NCBI GenBank assembly: GCA_963827085.1
Contig: CAWGZY010000005.1
Location: 186,001-250,000, forward strand
Source: JAGVPT01 sp963827085
Lineage (GTDB): Bacteria > Bacteroidota > Ignavibacteria > UBA10030 > UBA8401
DNA length: 64,000 nt
Direction of reading: 5' to 3'
A program made the position numbers and the translations under genes. Below the pieces are notes generated by a model. That model saw only the letters and a list, made by a program, of their open reading frames with translations. It was not told the DNA's origin and made no database searches. Shown piece after piece: positions 27,047 to 35,294 of the stretch (the stretch's first letter is position 1; every line of letters begins with the position of its first letter).

Positions 27047-27109
27047 GCGTTGAAATACTCAACGCTAAGCTTATTGGAATTAAGAAGTTATCCGGGTTAG
27101 CTTCTTAAT
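27047..27109 (+). terminator. paired stem-loops after hypE, weak terminator candidate
   Basis: GCGTTGA/TCAACGC (27047-27065) is followed by a 12-bp stem based on ATTAAGAAG/CTTCTTAAT (27079-27109). Neither is followed by a T-tract, so factor-independent termination is doubtful. They may protect the end of the hyp transcript. Confidence 0.4.
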
Positions 27110-27176
27110 CTTGCTAAATAGCATCCATTGTTTCTCGAAAAGTTGCGCCATTCAAAGACTTTGACTTCTCCCCCTA

Positions 27177-27198
27177 TGGCATAATAGTTGAACGACAT
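27177..27198 (+). promoter_or_regulatory. putative promoter of kor operon, shared with hyp operon
   Basis: TGGCATAATAGTTGAA (27177-27192) matches the -24 part and TTG of a sigma-54 promoter but has TTGA at -12. A 21-nt block is nearly identical to one before hypA. TTGACT at 27161 lies upstream but too close for a normal -35/-10 pair. The first kor gene starts at 27242. Confidence 0.45.
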
Positions 27199-27241
27199 CA
27201 GGTCATAAGAATAGCAGACAACATCACCGCAGGAGTTGCTC

Positions 27242-27496
27242 ATGATACGTGGAACGGTTCTCATCAATCGTGATGTGTGTAAAGGATGTGAGCTTTGTAT
27301 CGCAGCGTGTCCGCAAGAAAGCCTCGGATTGTCAGACCAAATTAATCGGCATGGGTATCGTTACGCTCTATTAGTGCAGGACAATTGCACCGGATGTATC
27401 AACTGTGCTCTCGTCTGTCCTGATAGCGCGATAACCGTTTATCAACAACCGAAAGCGAAAGTGAAAACGCCTGCCCAAGCAATCCCCGTAGCGTAA
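27242..27496 (+). CDS. korD: 2-oxoacid:ferredoxin oxidoreductase, ferredoxin-like delta subunit
   Basis: An 84-residue 2x[4Fe-4S] protein starting at ATG 27242, six nt after AGGAG. Motifs CKGCELCIAACP and CTGCINCALVCP each bind one cluster. It is the electron-transfer subunit of the enzyme encoded by the next three genes. The Lys/Pro-rich tail (QQPKAKVKTPAQ) is probably unstructured. Confidence 0.92.
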   Translation: MIRGTVLINRDVCKGCELCIAACPQESLGLSDQINRHGYRYALLVQDNCTGCINCALVCPDSAITVYQQPKAKVKTPAQAIPVA

Positions 27497-27535
27497 TGTT
27501 CGTCTCAGTTACCGACTGTCCAGGGAGTATATGTC

Positions 27536-28624
27536 ATGGAAACTGATTCACGGCCAGAAGCCCGTCTCATGAAAGGAAACGAAGCGCTTGCTGAAGCGGC
27601 GATCCGAGCCGGGATGCAGGCATACTTCGGTTATCCCATCACGCCTCAATCCGAAATTCTCGAATATCTCACGGTCGAAGCGCCGAAGCGTAATTTTGTC
27701 GTACTTCAGGCCGAAAGCGAATTAGCCGCGATCAATATGATCTATGGTGCTGGAGGGGCCGGCGCGCGCGTCATGACTTCGTCGTCAAGCCCCGGGATCA
27801 GTCTGATGCAAGAGGGAATTTCGTATATGTCGTCGGCTGAAATTCCGTGCCTCATCGTCAATGTGCAGCGCGGCGGTCCGGGGCTCGGCACCATTCAGCC
27901 GTCGCAGGGAGATTATTTTCAAGCGACGAAAGGGGGAGGCCATGGAGATTATCGCCTTTTTGTCCTTGCTCCAGCCTCAGTGCAGGAGATGGCAGATTTT
28001 GTGTTTGAAGGCTTTCGTCTAGCGGACAAGTACCGTAATCCCACAATGATTCTTGCCGATGGGGCTCTTGGCCAGATGATGGAGAAAATCTTCCTTCCTC
28101 CTGAAGGCTCGCTTCCGTACACGAAGAAACCGTGGGCGACAACAGGCAAACCGGAAAAAGGTGAACGAAGAATTCTTACGTCGCTTCACTTGGAACCGGA
28201 AAAAATGGAAGAGATCAACCTTAAGCTTCAAGACAAGTACAGGAGGATGAAACAAGATGTCCGGTACGAATTGGTCGGAGAAGAAAAACCGGAAATTGTT
28301 CTTGTCGCTTTCGGTCTTATTGCCAGGGTATGTCAAAAGACGATCGAGCTCGCAAAAGAGCGGGGGATCAATGTCGCATTATTGAGGCCGATTACCCTGT
28401 TCCCATTTCCGAGCGATGCAATTCATTCCTTGGCGGCTACCACGGACGCGTTCTTGACCGTTGAAATGAATGCAGGACAAATGGTAGAAGACGTGAAACT
28501 GGCTGTGAACGGCGAACGCCCGGTGTACTTCAAAGGCCGCATGGGAGGGATGATCCCAACTCCGGAAGAAATTCTTTTTGAGATCGAAGCGATCGCAGAG
28601 AAACATCAAACGACAAAAGTGTGA
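27536..28624 (+). CDS. korA: 2-oxoacid:ferredoxin oxidoreductase alpha subunit (KorA/VorB type)
   Basis: A 362-residue alpha subunit. GNEALAEAAIRAGMQAYFGYP is described here only by its first part GNEALAEAAIRAG, the usual opening; the active-site YPITPQSE motif follows at about residue 36. The subunit size and order ferredoxin-alpha-beta-gamma match four-subunit KorDABC or VorDBAC enzymes, which turn a 2-oxoacid plus CoA into acyl-CoA, CO2 and reduced ferredoxin. Sequence alone does not separate 2-oxoglutarate from branched-chain substrates. Confidence 0.9.
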   Translation: METDSRPEARLMKGNEALAEAAIRAGMQAYFGYPITPQSEILEYLTVEAPKRNFVVLQAESELAAINMIYGAGGAGARVMTSSSSPGISLMQEGISYMSSAEIPCLIVNVQRGGPGLGTIQPSQGDYFQATKGGGHGDYRLFVLAPASVQEMADFVFEGFRLADKYRNPTMILADGALGQMMEKIFLPPEGSLPYTKKPWATTGKPEKGERRILTSLHLEPEKMEEINLKLQDKYRRMKQDVRYELVGEEKPEIVLVAFGLIARVCQKTIELAKERGINVALLRPITLFPFPSDAIHSLAATTDAFLTVEMNAGQMVEDVKLAVNGERPVYFKGRMGGMIPTPEEILFEIEAIAEKHQTTKV

Positions 28625-28635
28625 TGAGGTGAATT

Positions 28636-29400
28636 ATGGATACGGCAACAAGCCCGATGCAGCTCGTCTATGAAAAACCGGAGACGTTGACCGACACGAC
28701 GATGCACTATTGTCCGGGATGCGGCCATGGCGTAGTCCATCGGGTGTTGATGGAAGTGGTGAAAGAAATGGGCATCCAGAGTAAGACCATAGGAGTTGCG
28801 CCGGTCGGGTGTTCTGTCTTCGCGTATAATTATATGGACGTCGATATGCAGGAAGCGCCGCACGGACGCGCGAGTGCTGTCGCGACGGGTATCAAACGCG
28901 TTTTGCCTGATAAATATGTTTTCTCGTACCAGGGCGACGGCGACTTGGCGGCAATCGGAACGAGCGAGTCGATTCATACGGTGAACCGTGGAGAAAATAT
29001 TTTAATGCTTTTCATCAACAACGCCATCTACGGAATGACGGGGGGACAAATGGCGCCGACGACGATTCTTGGCCAGGTGACTTCCACATCGCCGTACGGA
29101 CGGAATTCCGACCTTATGGGGTTTCCGTTGAAGATCACGGAACTTGTCGCGCAATTGCCGGGCGCGTATTACGTAACGAGGCAATCGGTTCATACGGCTG
29201 CAGCGGTAAGAAAATTAAAAAAAGCAATTGAAGCGTCGTTTAAGTACCAGCCGCTGAAAAAAGGGACATGCTTCATCGAAGTCGTCTCCAATTGTCCGTC
29301 GGGATGGAAGATGACTCCCGTTGAAGCGAATGTGTGGATGGAAAAGAATATGTTCCCGTTATATCCGATCGGCGATTTAAAAGTGCCGAAACAGAACTAA
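28636..29400 (+). CDS. korB: 2-oxoacid:ferredoxin oxidoreductase beta subunit (KorB/VorA type)
   Basis: A 254-residue thiamine-diphosphate subunit. YCPGCGHG near residue 30 supplies cluster or substrate-site Cys residues, and GDGDLAAIG with NNAIYGMTGGQ is the Mg-thiamine-diphosphate motif. It forms the catalytic core with the alpha subunit. It starts 11 nt after korA. Confidence 0.93.
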   Translation: MDTATSPMQLVYEKPETLTDTTMHYCPGCGHGVVHRVLMEVVKEMGIQSKTIGVAPVGCSVFAYNYMDVDMQEAPHGRASAVATGIKRVLPDKYVFSYQGDGDLAAIGTSESIHTVNRGENILMLFINNAIYGMTGGQMAPTTILGQVTSTSPYGRNSDLMGFPLKITELVAQLPGAYYVTRQSVHTAAAVRKLKKAIEASFKYQPLKKGTCFIEVVSNCPSGWKMTPVEANVWMEKNMFPLYPIGDLKVPKQN

Positions 29401-29418
29401 TTTGGACGAGGCAGGAAG

Positions 29419-29985
29419 ATGAACACTGCTCATGAAATTATCATCGCTGGTTTCGGAGGACAAGGCGTTCTGTCGATGGGTCAGATTATCGCGCATGCTG
29501 CGATGGAAGAAGGGAAAGAAGTGAGCTGGATGCCTTCGTACGGTCCCGAGATGAGGGGCGGTACCGCAAACTGCATCGTTATTGTTTCATCGGCGAAAAT
29601 CAGTTCGCCGATCGTTTCAAAGTTTGATTCGGCTATTCTTCTCAACCAGCCCTCACTCGACAAATTCGCCGACGCGGTGAAGCCCGGCGGACTGATTTTG
29701 TTCGAGTCATCGAGTGTCATTTCGCCGTCATCCCGCACGGATGTAGAATCTCTGGGCATCGATGCACAGGAAGAGGCACGCAAGCTCAATAAAAAGCAGG
29801 TCGCAAACATGATCATGCTTGGAGCATTTCTCGAGCGCCGGCCGATTGTATCGCCTAAAAATGTAATACAGGCGTTGAAGGAAGTATTGCCTGAACGCCA
29901 TCATCATCTATTGCCCCTCAACGAAGAAGCATTGATGCGAGGGAAACAGATTGCTGTTGAATCGGCGCACGAAACTGTACAGTGA
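29419..29985 (+). CDS. korC: 2-oxoacid:ferredoxin oxidoreductase gamma subunit
   Basis: A 188-residue gamma domain protein. IIIAGFGGQGVLSMGQII at the N-terminus and SYGPEMRGGTANC near residue 40 are family hallmarks. It is the CoA-interacting subunit in related enzymes. It completes the four-subunit set. Confidence 0.93.
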   Translation: MNTAHEIIIAGFGGQGVLSMGQIIAHAAMEEGKEVSWMPSYGPEMRGGTANCIVIVSSAKISSPIVSKFDSAILLNQPSLDKFADAVKPGGLILFESSSVISPSSRTDVESLGIDAQEEARKLNKKQVANMIMLGAFLERRPIVSPKNVIQALKEVLPERHHHLLPLNEEALMRGKQIAVESAHETVQ

Positions 29986-30028
29986 GCCTGTTCAGAATTG
30001 AACAGAAACCGGAAAAGGTAGGGTCCTT

Positions 30029-30289
30029 ATGAATCTTGAAAATCTTCGCTGCGATCATCAGTGCAGGAACACCTGCGCTATGTTAACGGCCGCCCTCGCG
30101 CAAGAGACGATGACCGTTCGTTTCTATCAGCAAGTACTGACGCAATGCGATGAACCGGACGTGCACAATTTTGTCCGCTCCATCGTCGAAGACCGGAGTG
30201 CATCCGTCATCCGCATCATGCAAAAGCTCAATGAGATCAAAGCCCGCTCTCAAACAATGGACGGAATGCAGTCCAGCTTTCAATCCTGA
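30029..30289 (+). CDS. small helical Cys-containing protein, ferritin-like fragment
   Basis: An 86-residue protein placed 43 nt after korC. It opens with CDHQCRNTC and then two amphipathic helices (LTAALAQETMTVRFYQQVL and FVRSIVEDRSASVIRIMQKL) with Glu spacing that recalls half of a ferritin-like domain. I do not recognise a named family. The Cys/His start could bind metal. It is probably co-transcribed with the kor genes and ends at the convergent terminator region. Confidence 0.65.
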   Translation: MNLENLRCDHQCRNTCAMLTAALAQETMTVRFYQQVLTQCDEPDVHNFVRSIVEDRSASVIRIMQKLNEIKARSQTMDGMQSSFQS

Positions 30290-30297
30290 CGCACTTC

Positions 30298-30337
30298 AAA
30301 AAAACAGCCTTGTCAAGGTCTAAAACCTTGGCAAGGC
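30298..30337 (-). terminator. terminator of the NCS2 gene, possibly bidirectional
   Basis: A 13-bp stem (30307-30319 with 30325-30337, one G-T pair) with loop CTAAA. On the minus strand it is followed by a run of seven T residues (A-tract 30298-30304). The plus-strand side has only CCTCTCTG, so it mainly ends the minus-strand gene but may also end the kor transcript. Confidence 0.85.
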
Positions 30338-30348
30338 CCTCTCTGAAT

Positions 30349-31947
30349 TTATTCGCCTTCCGGCATTGGCTCGCGCGGTTCTTTCGTGAAAGAGAACACG
30401 AGCATCATTATTGAAAGAACAAGGTAGGCCGAAGTGAACTGGTATGGAATTTTCTGTGCGATTCCTGCGAGATTCCATGGAAGATACATCATCCCGTCCG
30501 GTGAAGCAGAATGTACAATGCCGAAGAAAGACAAAACTGCCAGGATCAGTAAGTAAGCCGATGATCTTTTCAAATGCCGGTCGATGAGTTCCGCCAGAAA
30601 TCCCCCCCACAACATCGCAGTCAGAATAAATCCGTTTCCCAATGCGATCGTTACAAGCATTTCAGGAAGAGATTTGCCCGGCGTCTCGAGCAGTCTCTGA
30701 AAATTGTCAGCCGGTACAATATCCGGGTTGGTGAATTTTATCGAAAGCAGCCGTGCAATCGTCGGGAAGAATGCGAACGCGACAGCCGGTGCGTGGCGAA
30801 CAGGAGATGCATGGAACGATTGCACGACGATATCCAATGCCACAAAAATCAAAATGGGAGCAAGCACAGCTCGTGGAATCAATTCGACAAAGAAGGAGAC
30901 ATATCCGAGGACTCCGCCAAGACCGATGAATATCCCAGTCAATAACGTGTAGCCTGCGCGCGAGCCCATTCGTTTGTATGCAGGCTGGCCGATGTAGGGA
31001 GTCGATTGCGCGACGCCGCCGCACAACCCTGCGACCAATGTCGCAATCGCTTCGGTCAGAAGAATTGTCCGCGTGTTGTAATTATCTCCGGCAACACGCG
31101 CGCTTTCAGTAACGTCGATGCCTCCGACCACCGTCAGTAAGCCGAAGGGAATTGCAATTGGCATGTATTTCCATGCGTGGCTGAGTCCTTCCATGAATCC
31201 AAGCGTCGGGATGGGGAGCCCGAAATGCAGGTCCATGGCCGGGACGCCAGAAAATGTTCCGCCTATCCATCCTGTCGGCCCGAGCAGATAATAGAGAGAA
31301 GTCCCGATAAGTATTGATGCTAAGACTCCCGGAAAATTTTTCGGCAGTTTGATCCGAGCGATAAGTGTGTAGAAAATAAGCCCGAGCGAAATCATTCCGA
31401 CAATCGGCATGCTAAAGATATCGACCAGCGGAACCATGCCGATAAGTGCGAGTCCGATGCCGGCCAGCGATCCGAGAAGCCCTGCCTGCGGAACAACCCG
31501 CTGCACCCACTGCCCGATGAAAGAAAACAGCACTTTAATAATTCCGATAACGACCATCGTCGCCATTCCAATGTACCAGGTCATCATCGCCGCATCATGC
31601 TCTCCCAGACCTTCGGCTTTTAGCCCGATAAACGCCGGGCCTAGTACGACAAGGGCGATACCGATTGTCGAGGGAGTGTCGAGTCCGAGGGGCATTGCCG
31701 TAACTTTGGTGTTGCCGGTTTTCTTCGCGAGACGGAATGCCATCCATGTGTATACCGCGTCGCCGAAGAGAACGCCGAATGCCGTGCCGGGAAACATTCT
31801 TGTATAAACGATGTCGGCCGGAAATTTAAATGCGAAAATCAATATTCCTGCGAGAAAAGAAAGAACCGTCAGGTTATCGAACATCAATCCGAAAAATCCG
31901 TTGATGTCGCCAACGGCAAACCATTTATATTTTTTTTCATCTTCCAT
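30349..31947 (-). CDS. NCS2 family permease
   Basis: A 532-residue membrane protein with about 12-14 hydrophobic segments. The family pattern includes TVLSFLAGIL near the start, MPLGLDTPSTIGIA near residue 85, and the conserved Glu of GGIDVTESARVAGDN near 285. NCS2 proteins take up purines, uracil or related compounds with protons. This member belongs to the longer, less studied branch, so the substrate is uncertain. It and the NupC-like gene upstream of it on the same strand suggest nucleobase and nucleoside salvage. Confidence 0.85.
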   Translation of the reverse strand: MEDEKKYKWFAVGDINGFFGLMFDNLTVLSFLAGILIFAFKFPADIVYTRMFPGTAFGVLFGDAVYTWMAFRLAKKTGNTKVTAMPLGLDTPSTIGIALVVLGPAFIGLKAEGLGEHDAAMMTWYIGMATMVVIGIIKVLFSFIGQWVQRVVPQAGLLGSLAGIGLALIGMVPLVDIFSMPIVGMISLGLIFYTLIARIKLPKNFPGVLASILIGTSLYYLLGPTGWIGGTFSGVPAMDLHFGLPIPTLGFMEGLSHAWKYMPIAIPFGLLTVVGGIDVTESARVAGDNYNTRTILLTEAIATLVAGLCGGVAQSTPYIGQPAYKRMGSRAGYTLLTGIFIGLGGVLGYVSFFVELIPRAVLAPILIFVALDIVVQSFHASPVRHAPAVAFAFFPTIARLLSIKFTNPDIVPADNFQRLLETPGKSLPEMLVTIALGNGFILTAMLWGGFLAELIDRHLKRSSAYLLILAVLSFFGIVHSASPDGMMYLPWNLAGIAQKIPYQFTSAYLVLSIMMLVFSFTKEPREPMPEGE

Positions 31948-32008
31948 GATGCGTGCCTATAACGATGATTCAATATTAATAACCCATGTTACCAAAGCGA
32001 CAAGATTA

Positions 32009-32062
32009 TTGCCACTAAGTCACTAAGAAAAAAGCCTTTGTGTCTTAGTGCCTTCGTGGCAA
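32009..32062. repeat. CACTAAG-type intergenic palindrome (family 1)
   Basis: TTGCCACTAAGTCACTAAGA and its imperfect inverse TCTTAGTGCCTTCGTGGCAA form a long hairpin between the NCS2 and nupC genes. Related elements lie at 44635-44740, 51667-51801 and, more distantly, 55905-55987. Confidence 0.8.
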
Positions 32063-32102
32063 GTTGTTCAAACTTTACTACCGTCAGTAAATGATCGTCA
32101 GC

Positions 32103-33425
32103 TCAATTGACGAACATTCCTGCAATCGATGCAGTCATCCATGTTGCGATTGTTCCGCCGAGCAGCGACTTGAGGCCGAGCTTCGCAATGTCGCTTCGCC
32201 GGTTCTCGGCGAGCGGACTGATTCCGCCAATCTGAATTGCAATAGAAGAGAAATTAGCAAAACCGCACAGCGCGTATGTTGCAATCACGATTGCTTTTTG
32301 AGAGAGTTGGTGAGCAGTCATTGCATCGGTCATTTTTGAGTATGCCACGAACTCGTTAAGGACTACCTTAATTCCCATGAGGCTCCCGACGCTCAACGCA
32401 TCACTCCACGGTACTCCGATGGCGAAGGCGACGAATTGGAAGACAAGGCCGGTAAGGAGTTCGAACGATATCGGCATACCGAACCGTGCTTGAGTGATAG
32501 CGCTCCATCCCGTTACATTTCCAACCCACCCGAGGGCGTAGTTGAGCAATGCAATCAATGCGATGAACGCAATGAGCATGCCCGCTACGTTCAACGCGAG
32601 CTGGACGCCGGTCGAAGCCCCCGCCGCAGCCGCCTCGATGACATTCGAATAAGTTCTTTCGATTTTGAGTTTCACGGTCCCCATTGTTAGCGGTTCGGCT
32701 TTTTCAGGAAAAAGAATCTTTGCGACGACGATCGTTGCCGGACCTGCCATGATGCATGCCGCGAGCAGATGGCCTGCGAAATAGACTTGTGAAGCATCCA
32801 GCGATGTCCCCTGCAATGTTGCGTACGCAGCGCCCAGCATGGTGTAGTAAGCGATCATGACGCCGCCGGAAATATGAGCCATCCCGCTTGTCATGATCGT
32901 CATGAGTTCAGATTGCGTGAGGGTTGAAAGATACGGACGAATGACCAGCGGCGCTTCAGTTTGCCCCATAAAGGTATTGGCAGCCACGCACAACGATTCA
33001 CTCCCGCTTGCCCGCATGAATTTTGCCATCACCCATGCCATCGCCTGAACAACTCGCTGCATGATGCCGAGATGATAGAGGATCCCCATGAACGATGCGA
33101 AGAAGATAATCGTAGGGAGCACCTGGAACGCGAAAAAGAACCCAAAACTCCCCGGAGAACCGACCGAGGTTGCAAGGGGACCAAAAACGAATTGAGCACC
33201 GTTGGAGGTAAAACTAAAGAGACGTACAAAGCATTTGCTGATTGTTGCAAAGATAATGTGGCCGACGGCAACTTTGAGAATGAAAAGGGCGAAAACAAAT
33301 TGCATCACAATCCCGATGATCACGAGCCGCCAATTGACGGAGCGCTTGTCGGGAGAGAAGAGAAACGCAATTCCGGTTACGAAGACGAGACCGATCAGCC
33401 CGCGGACGATAGAAAATATTTCCAT
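32103..33425 (-). CDS. nupC: NupC-family concentrative nucleoside transporter
   Basis: A 440-residue CNT-family transporter with about ten membrane segments. The segments NTFMGQTEAPLVIRPYL near residue 150 and NEFVAYSKM near 360 are the two conserved helix-breaking motifs that bind nucleoside and cation. It imports nucleosides with H+ or Na+. It lies upstream of the NCS2 permease on the same strand, with 155 nt between them that hold a repeat, so co-transcription is possible but not certain. Confidence 0.93.
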   Translation of the reverse strand: MEIFSIVRGLIGLVFVTGIAFLFSPDKRSVNWRLVIIGIVMQFVFALFILKVAVGHIIFATISKCFVRLFSFTSNGAQFVFGPLATSVGSPGSFGFFFAFQVLPTIIFFASFMGILYHLGIMQRVVQAMAWVMAKFMRASGSESLCVAANTFMGQTEAPLVIRPYLSTLTQSELMTIMTSGMAHISGGVMIAYYTMLGAAYATLQGTSLDASQVYFAGHLLAACIMAGPATIVVAKILFPEKAEPLTMGTVKLKIERTYSNVIEAAAAGASTGVQLALNVAGMLIAFIALIALLNYALGWVGNVTGWSAITQARFGMPISFELLTGLVFQFVAFAIGVPWSDALSVGSLMGIKVVLNEFVAYSKMTDAMTAHQLSQKAIVIATYALCGFANFSSIAIQIGGISPLAENRRSDIAKLGLKSLLGGTIATWMTASIAGMFVN

Positions 33426-33537
33426 GCAGCAGCCTCAGCGAAAATAGTGATATGCAGGTTTTCAGCGAATGGACAATCAGGCATCAAAGTATCAAGTTTT
33501 CGATAAAAGTGCTATAGAAAAAGACCATCCTGTCGTA

Positions 33538-33614
33538 GATGTCGGACACCGTATTCAAAAAATCGCACTAAGTTTAAATATTTGGAGCTGCAAATAAGCA
33601 AGGTGTCCGACATC
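33538..33614. repeat. 13-bp perfect inverted repeat around 51 nt
   Basis: GATGTCGGACACC at 33538-33550 returns inverted as GGTGTCCGACATC at 33602-33614. The AT-rich centre has no coding content. It resembles a miniature element end pair, but no target duplication was found. Confidence 0.7.
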
Positions 33615-33636
33615 TTTCCAAGCGCCTTCACTTCAA

Positions 33637-33665
33637 TTGACTTTTCTTATGAGTTTAAGTATATT
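33637..33665 (+). promoter_or_regulatory. probable promoter of the lpd operon
   Basis: TTGACT (33637-33642), 17-nt spacer, TATATT (33660-33665); the downstream bases TATATTTT also fit the FCB TA-n-n-TTT element. A start near 33673 gives a leader of about 180 nt before lpd, with the hairpin at 33763 inside it. Confidence 0.65.
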
Positions 33666-33762
33666 TTAGACGCATTTTTCCCTTGTTGCCGTTATAAAAG
33701 AGATGTTGTTATCCCATGAACGATGAAATTCTATGGGTAGATGGTGTTGAATCTTTTCATTT

Positions 33763-33798
33763 AAAAGAGGGAATTGTTATTCCCTCTTTTCTTTTTTT
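33763..33798 (+). terminator. terminator-like hairpin in the lpd leader, possible attenuator
   Basis: A 12-bp perfect stem AAAAGAGGGAAT/ATTCCCTCTTTT (33763-33774, 33779-33790), loop TGTT, then C and seven T. It lies between the promoter at 33637 and the lpd start at 33853, with no gene upstream to terminate, so it may control read-through into the operon. Confidence 0.7.
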
Positions 33799-33852
33799 AA
33801 TCCCGAAGGGATATCCCAAAGGGATCGCTTCGCAACTTCGTGAGAGGAATTC

Positions 33853-35244
33853 ATGGCAGAAAAGCAATATGATGTTGTTGTTATCGGCGGGGGGCCCGGC
33901 GGATACATTGCCGGCATTCGCGCAGGTCAACTTGGTTTGAAGACATTGGTTGTCGAAAAAGATAAACTCGGCGGCATTTGTCTTAATTGGGGCTGTATCC
34001 CGACCAAAGCACTTTTGAAGAATGCGGAGGTCTATAACCTTCTCCGGCACGCTGATGAGTTCGGATTTTCGTTCGATAATTTGAAGGCAGATTTTTCCGT
34101 TGCCGTAAAGCGAAGCCGGGATATTGCCGGTCGATCTTCGAAAGGAATAGAATTTCTTTTTAAAAAGAACAAAGTTGATTACCTGGCCGGGACGGCGAAA
34201 ATTGTCTCAAAGGGAGTTATCGAAGTCGCGCAGGCCGGCAAATCCGACAAGATCAATGCTAAGCATATCATCATTGCGACCGGTGCTCGGCCGAAGACTT
34301 TTCCTTCTATTAAGATTGATGGCAAACAAATCATCACAAGTTCCGAAGCGATGGTTCTGGGTGCGGCGCCGAAGAGCATGGTCATTATCGGCGGCGGCGC
34401 TATCGGTGTAGAGTTTGCATATTTCTATAACGCCTACGGAACGAAAGTGACTATCGTCGAGATGATGCCGAGTTTGCTGCCGATTGAAGACAGAGAAGTG
34501 ACGAAGACCCTCGGACGGGTCTTTTCAAAAAATGGAATTGAAATTCTTACTGAAACAAAAGTTGAAGGCGTCTCAACGGGAAAGGAAGTAACCGTGAGCG
34601 TCAGCAATAAAGAGGGGAAAAAAGATTTGAAGGCAGACATCGCCCTTGTCGCCATCGGTGTTCAAGGAAATATTGAGAATCTCGGTCTCGAAGCGCTTGG
34701 CGTGAAGACCGACCGCTCGTTCATCAAGGTCGATCAATTTTACAAGACAAATGTCGACGGCATTTATGCTATCGGGGACGTGAACGGTCCGCCGTGGCTT
34801 GCACACGTCGCTTCGGCGGAAGGGATTGTTTGTGTGGAAAAGATCGCTGGAAAAACCCCACACTTGATTAATTACGACAATATCCCGGGCTGCACCTATT
34901 GCCAGCCGCAGGTTGCAAGCGTAGGATTGACGGAAGAAAAGGCGCGTGAAAAAGGATACGAAATAAAAATCGGACGGTATCCGTTCCGCTCGCACGGCAA
35001 AGCGCTCGCTATCAACGAGCCGGAAGGATTTGTCAAATTGATTTTCGATGCGAAATACGGCGAACTTCTCGGCGCACACATTATCGGTTCCGAAGCAACA
35101 GAAATGATTGCCGAGCTTGCCATTGCAAGGACTCTTGAAACGACCCGCGAACAGATTGTCCAAACAATTCACGCTCATCCAACGCTGACTGAAGGAATCG
35201 GCGAGGCGGCACTTGATGCGTACGGCGAAGCGTTGAATATTTAA
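33853..35244 (+). CDS. lpdA: dihydrolipoyl dehydrogenase (E3)
   Basis: A 463-residue FAD disulfide oxidoreductase. The FAD-binding GGGPGG is at residues 12-17, the redox pair is C43 and C48 in GGICLNWGCIPTK, the NAD motif is VIIGGGAIGVEFA near 175, and the catalytic His pair is in HAHPTLTEG near 440. It reoxidises the lipoyl groups of the E2 proteins encoded downstream and makes NADH. The start follows AGAGGA at 33843. It is the only E3 seen and probably serves all complexes in this block. Confidence 0.95.
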   Translation: MAEKQYDVVVIGGGPGGYIAGIRAGQLGLKTLVVEKDKLGGICLNWGCIPTKALLKNAEVYNLLRHADEFGFSFDNLKADFSVAVKRSRDIAGRSSKGIEFLFKKNKVDYLAGTAKIVSKGVIEVAQAGKSDKINAKHIIIATGARPKTFPSIKIDGKQIITSSEAMVLGAAPKSMVIIGGGAIGVEFAYFYNAYGTKVTIVEMMPSLLPIEDREVTKTLGRVFSKNGIEILTETKVEGVSTGKEVTVSVSNKEGKKDLKADIALVAIGVQGNIENLGLEALGVKTDRSFIKVDQFYKTNVDGIYAIGDVNGPPWLAHVASAEGIVCVEKIAGKTPHLINYDNIPGCTYCQPQVASVGLTEEKAREKGYEIKIGRYPFRSHGKALAINEPEGFVKLIFDAKYGELLGAHIIGSEATEMIAELAIARTLETTREQIVQTIHAHPTLTEGIGEAALDAYGEALNI

Positions 35245-35294
35245 CGCTGCATGCGGGCCGCTGTACAGGCGATTCGCAGTTTACAAACCTGAAC

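Larger units (their letters stand above)
33426..33852 (+). other. divergent intergenic region between nupC and lpd
   Basis: No gene is seen in these 427 nt. It holds a 13-bp inverted repeat (33538-33614), a strong promoter facing lpd (33637-33665), a terminator-like hairpin in the lpd leader (33763-33798) and two small tandem hairpins ATCCCGAAGGGAT and ATCCCAAAGGGAT (about 33800-33826) just before the lpd ribosome site. Confidence 0.6.

Noticed and set aside
30574..31807. Several plus-strand frames opposite the NCS2 permease
   Set aside because: Antisense shadows of a membrane protein gene with clear family motifs.
33716..33940. 74-codon frame as a leader peptide of lpdA
   Set aside because: No ribosome site, it runs through the terminator-like hairpin and on into lpdA, and it has no run of one amino-acid codon as in classic attenuators.
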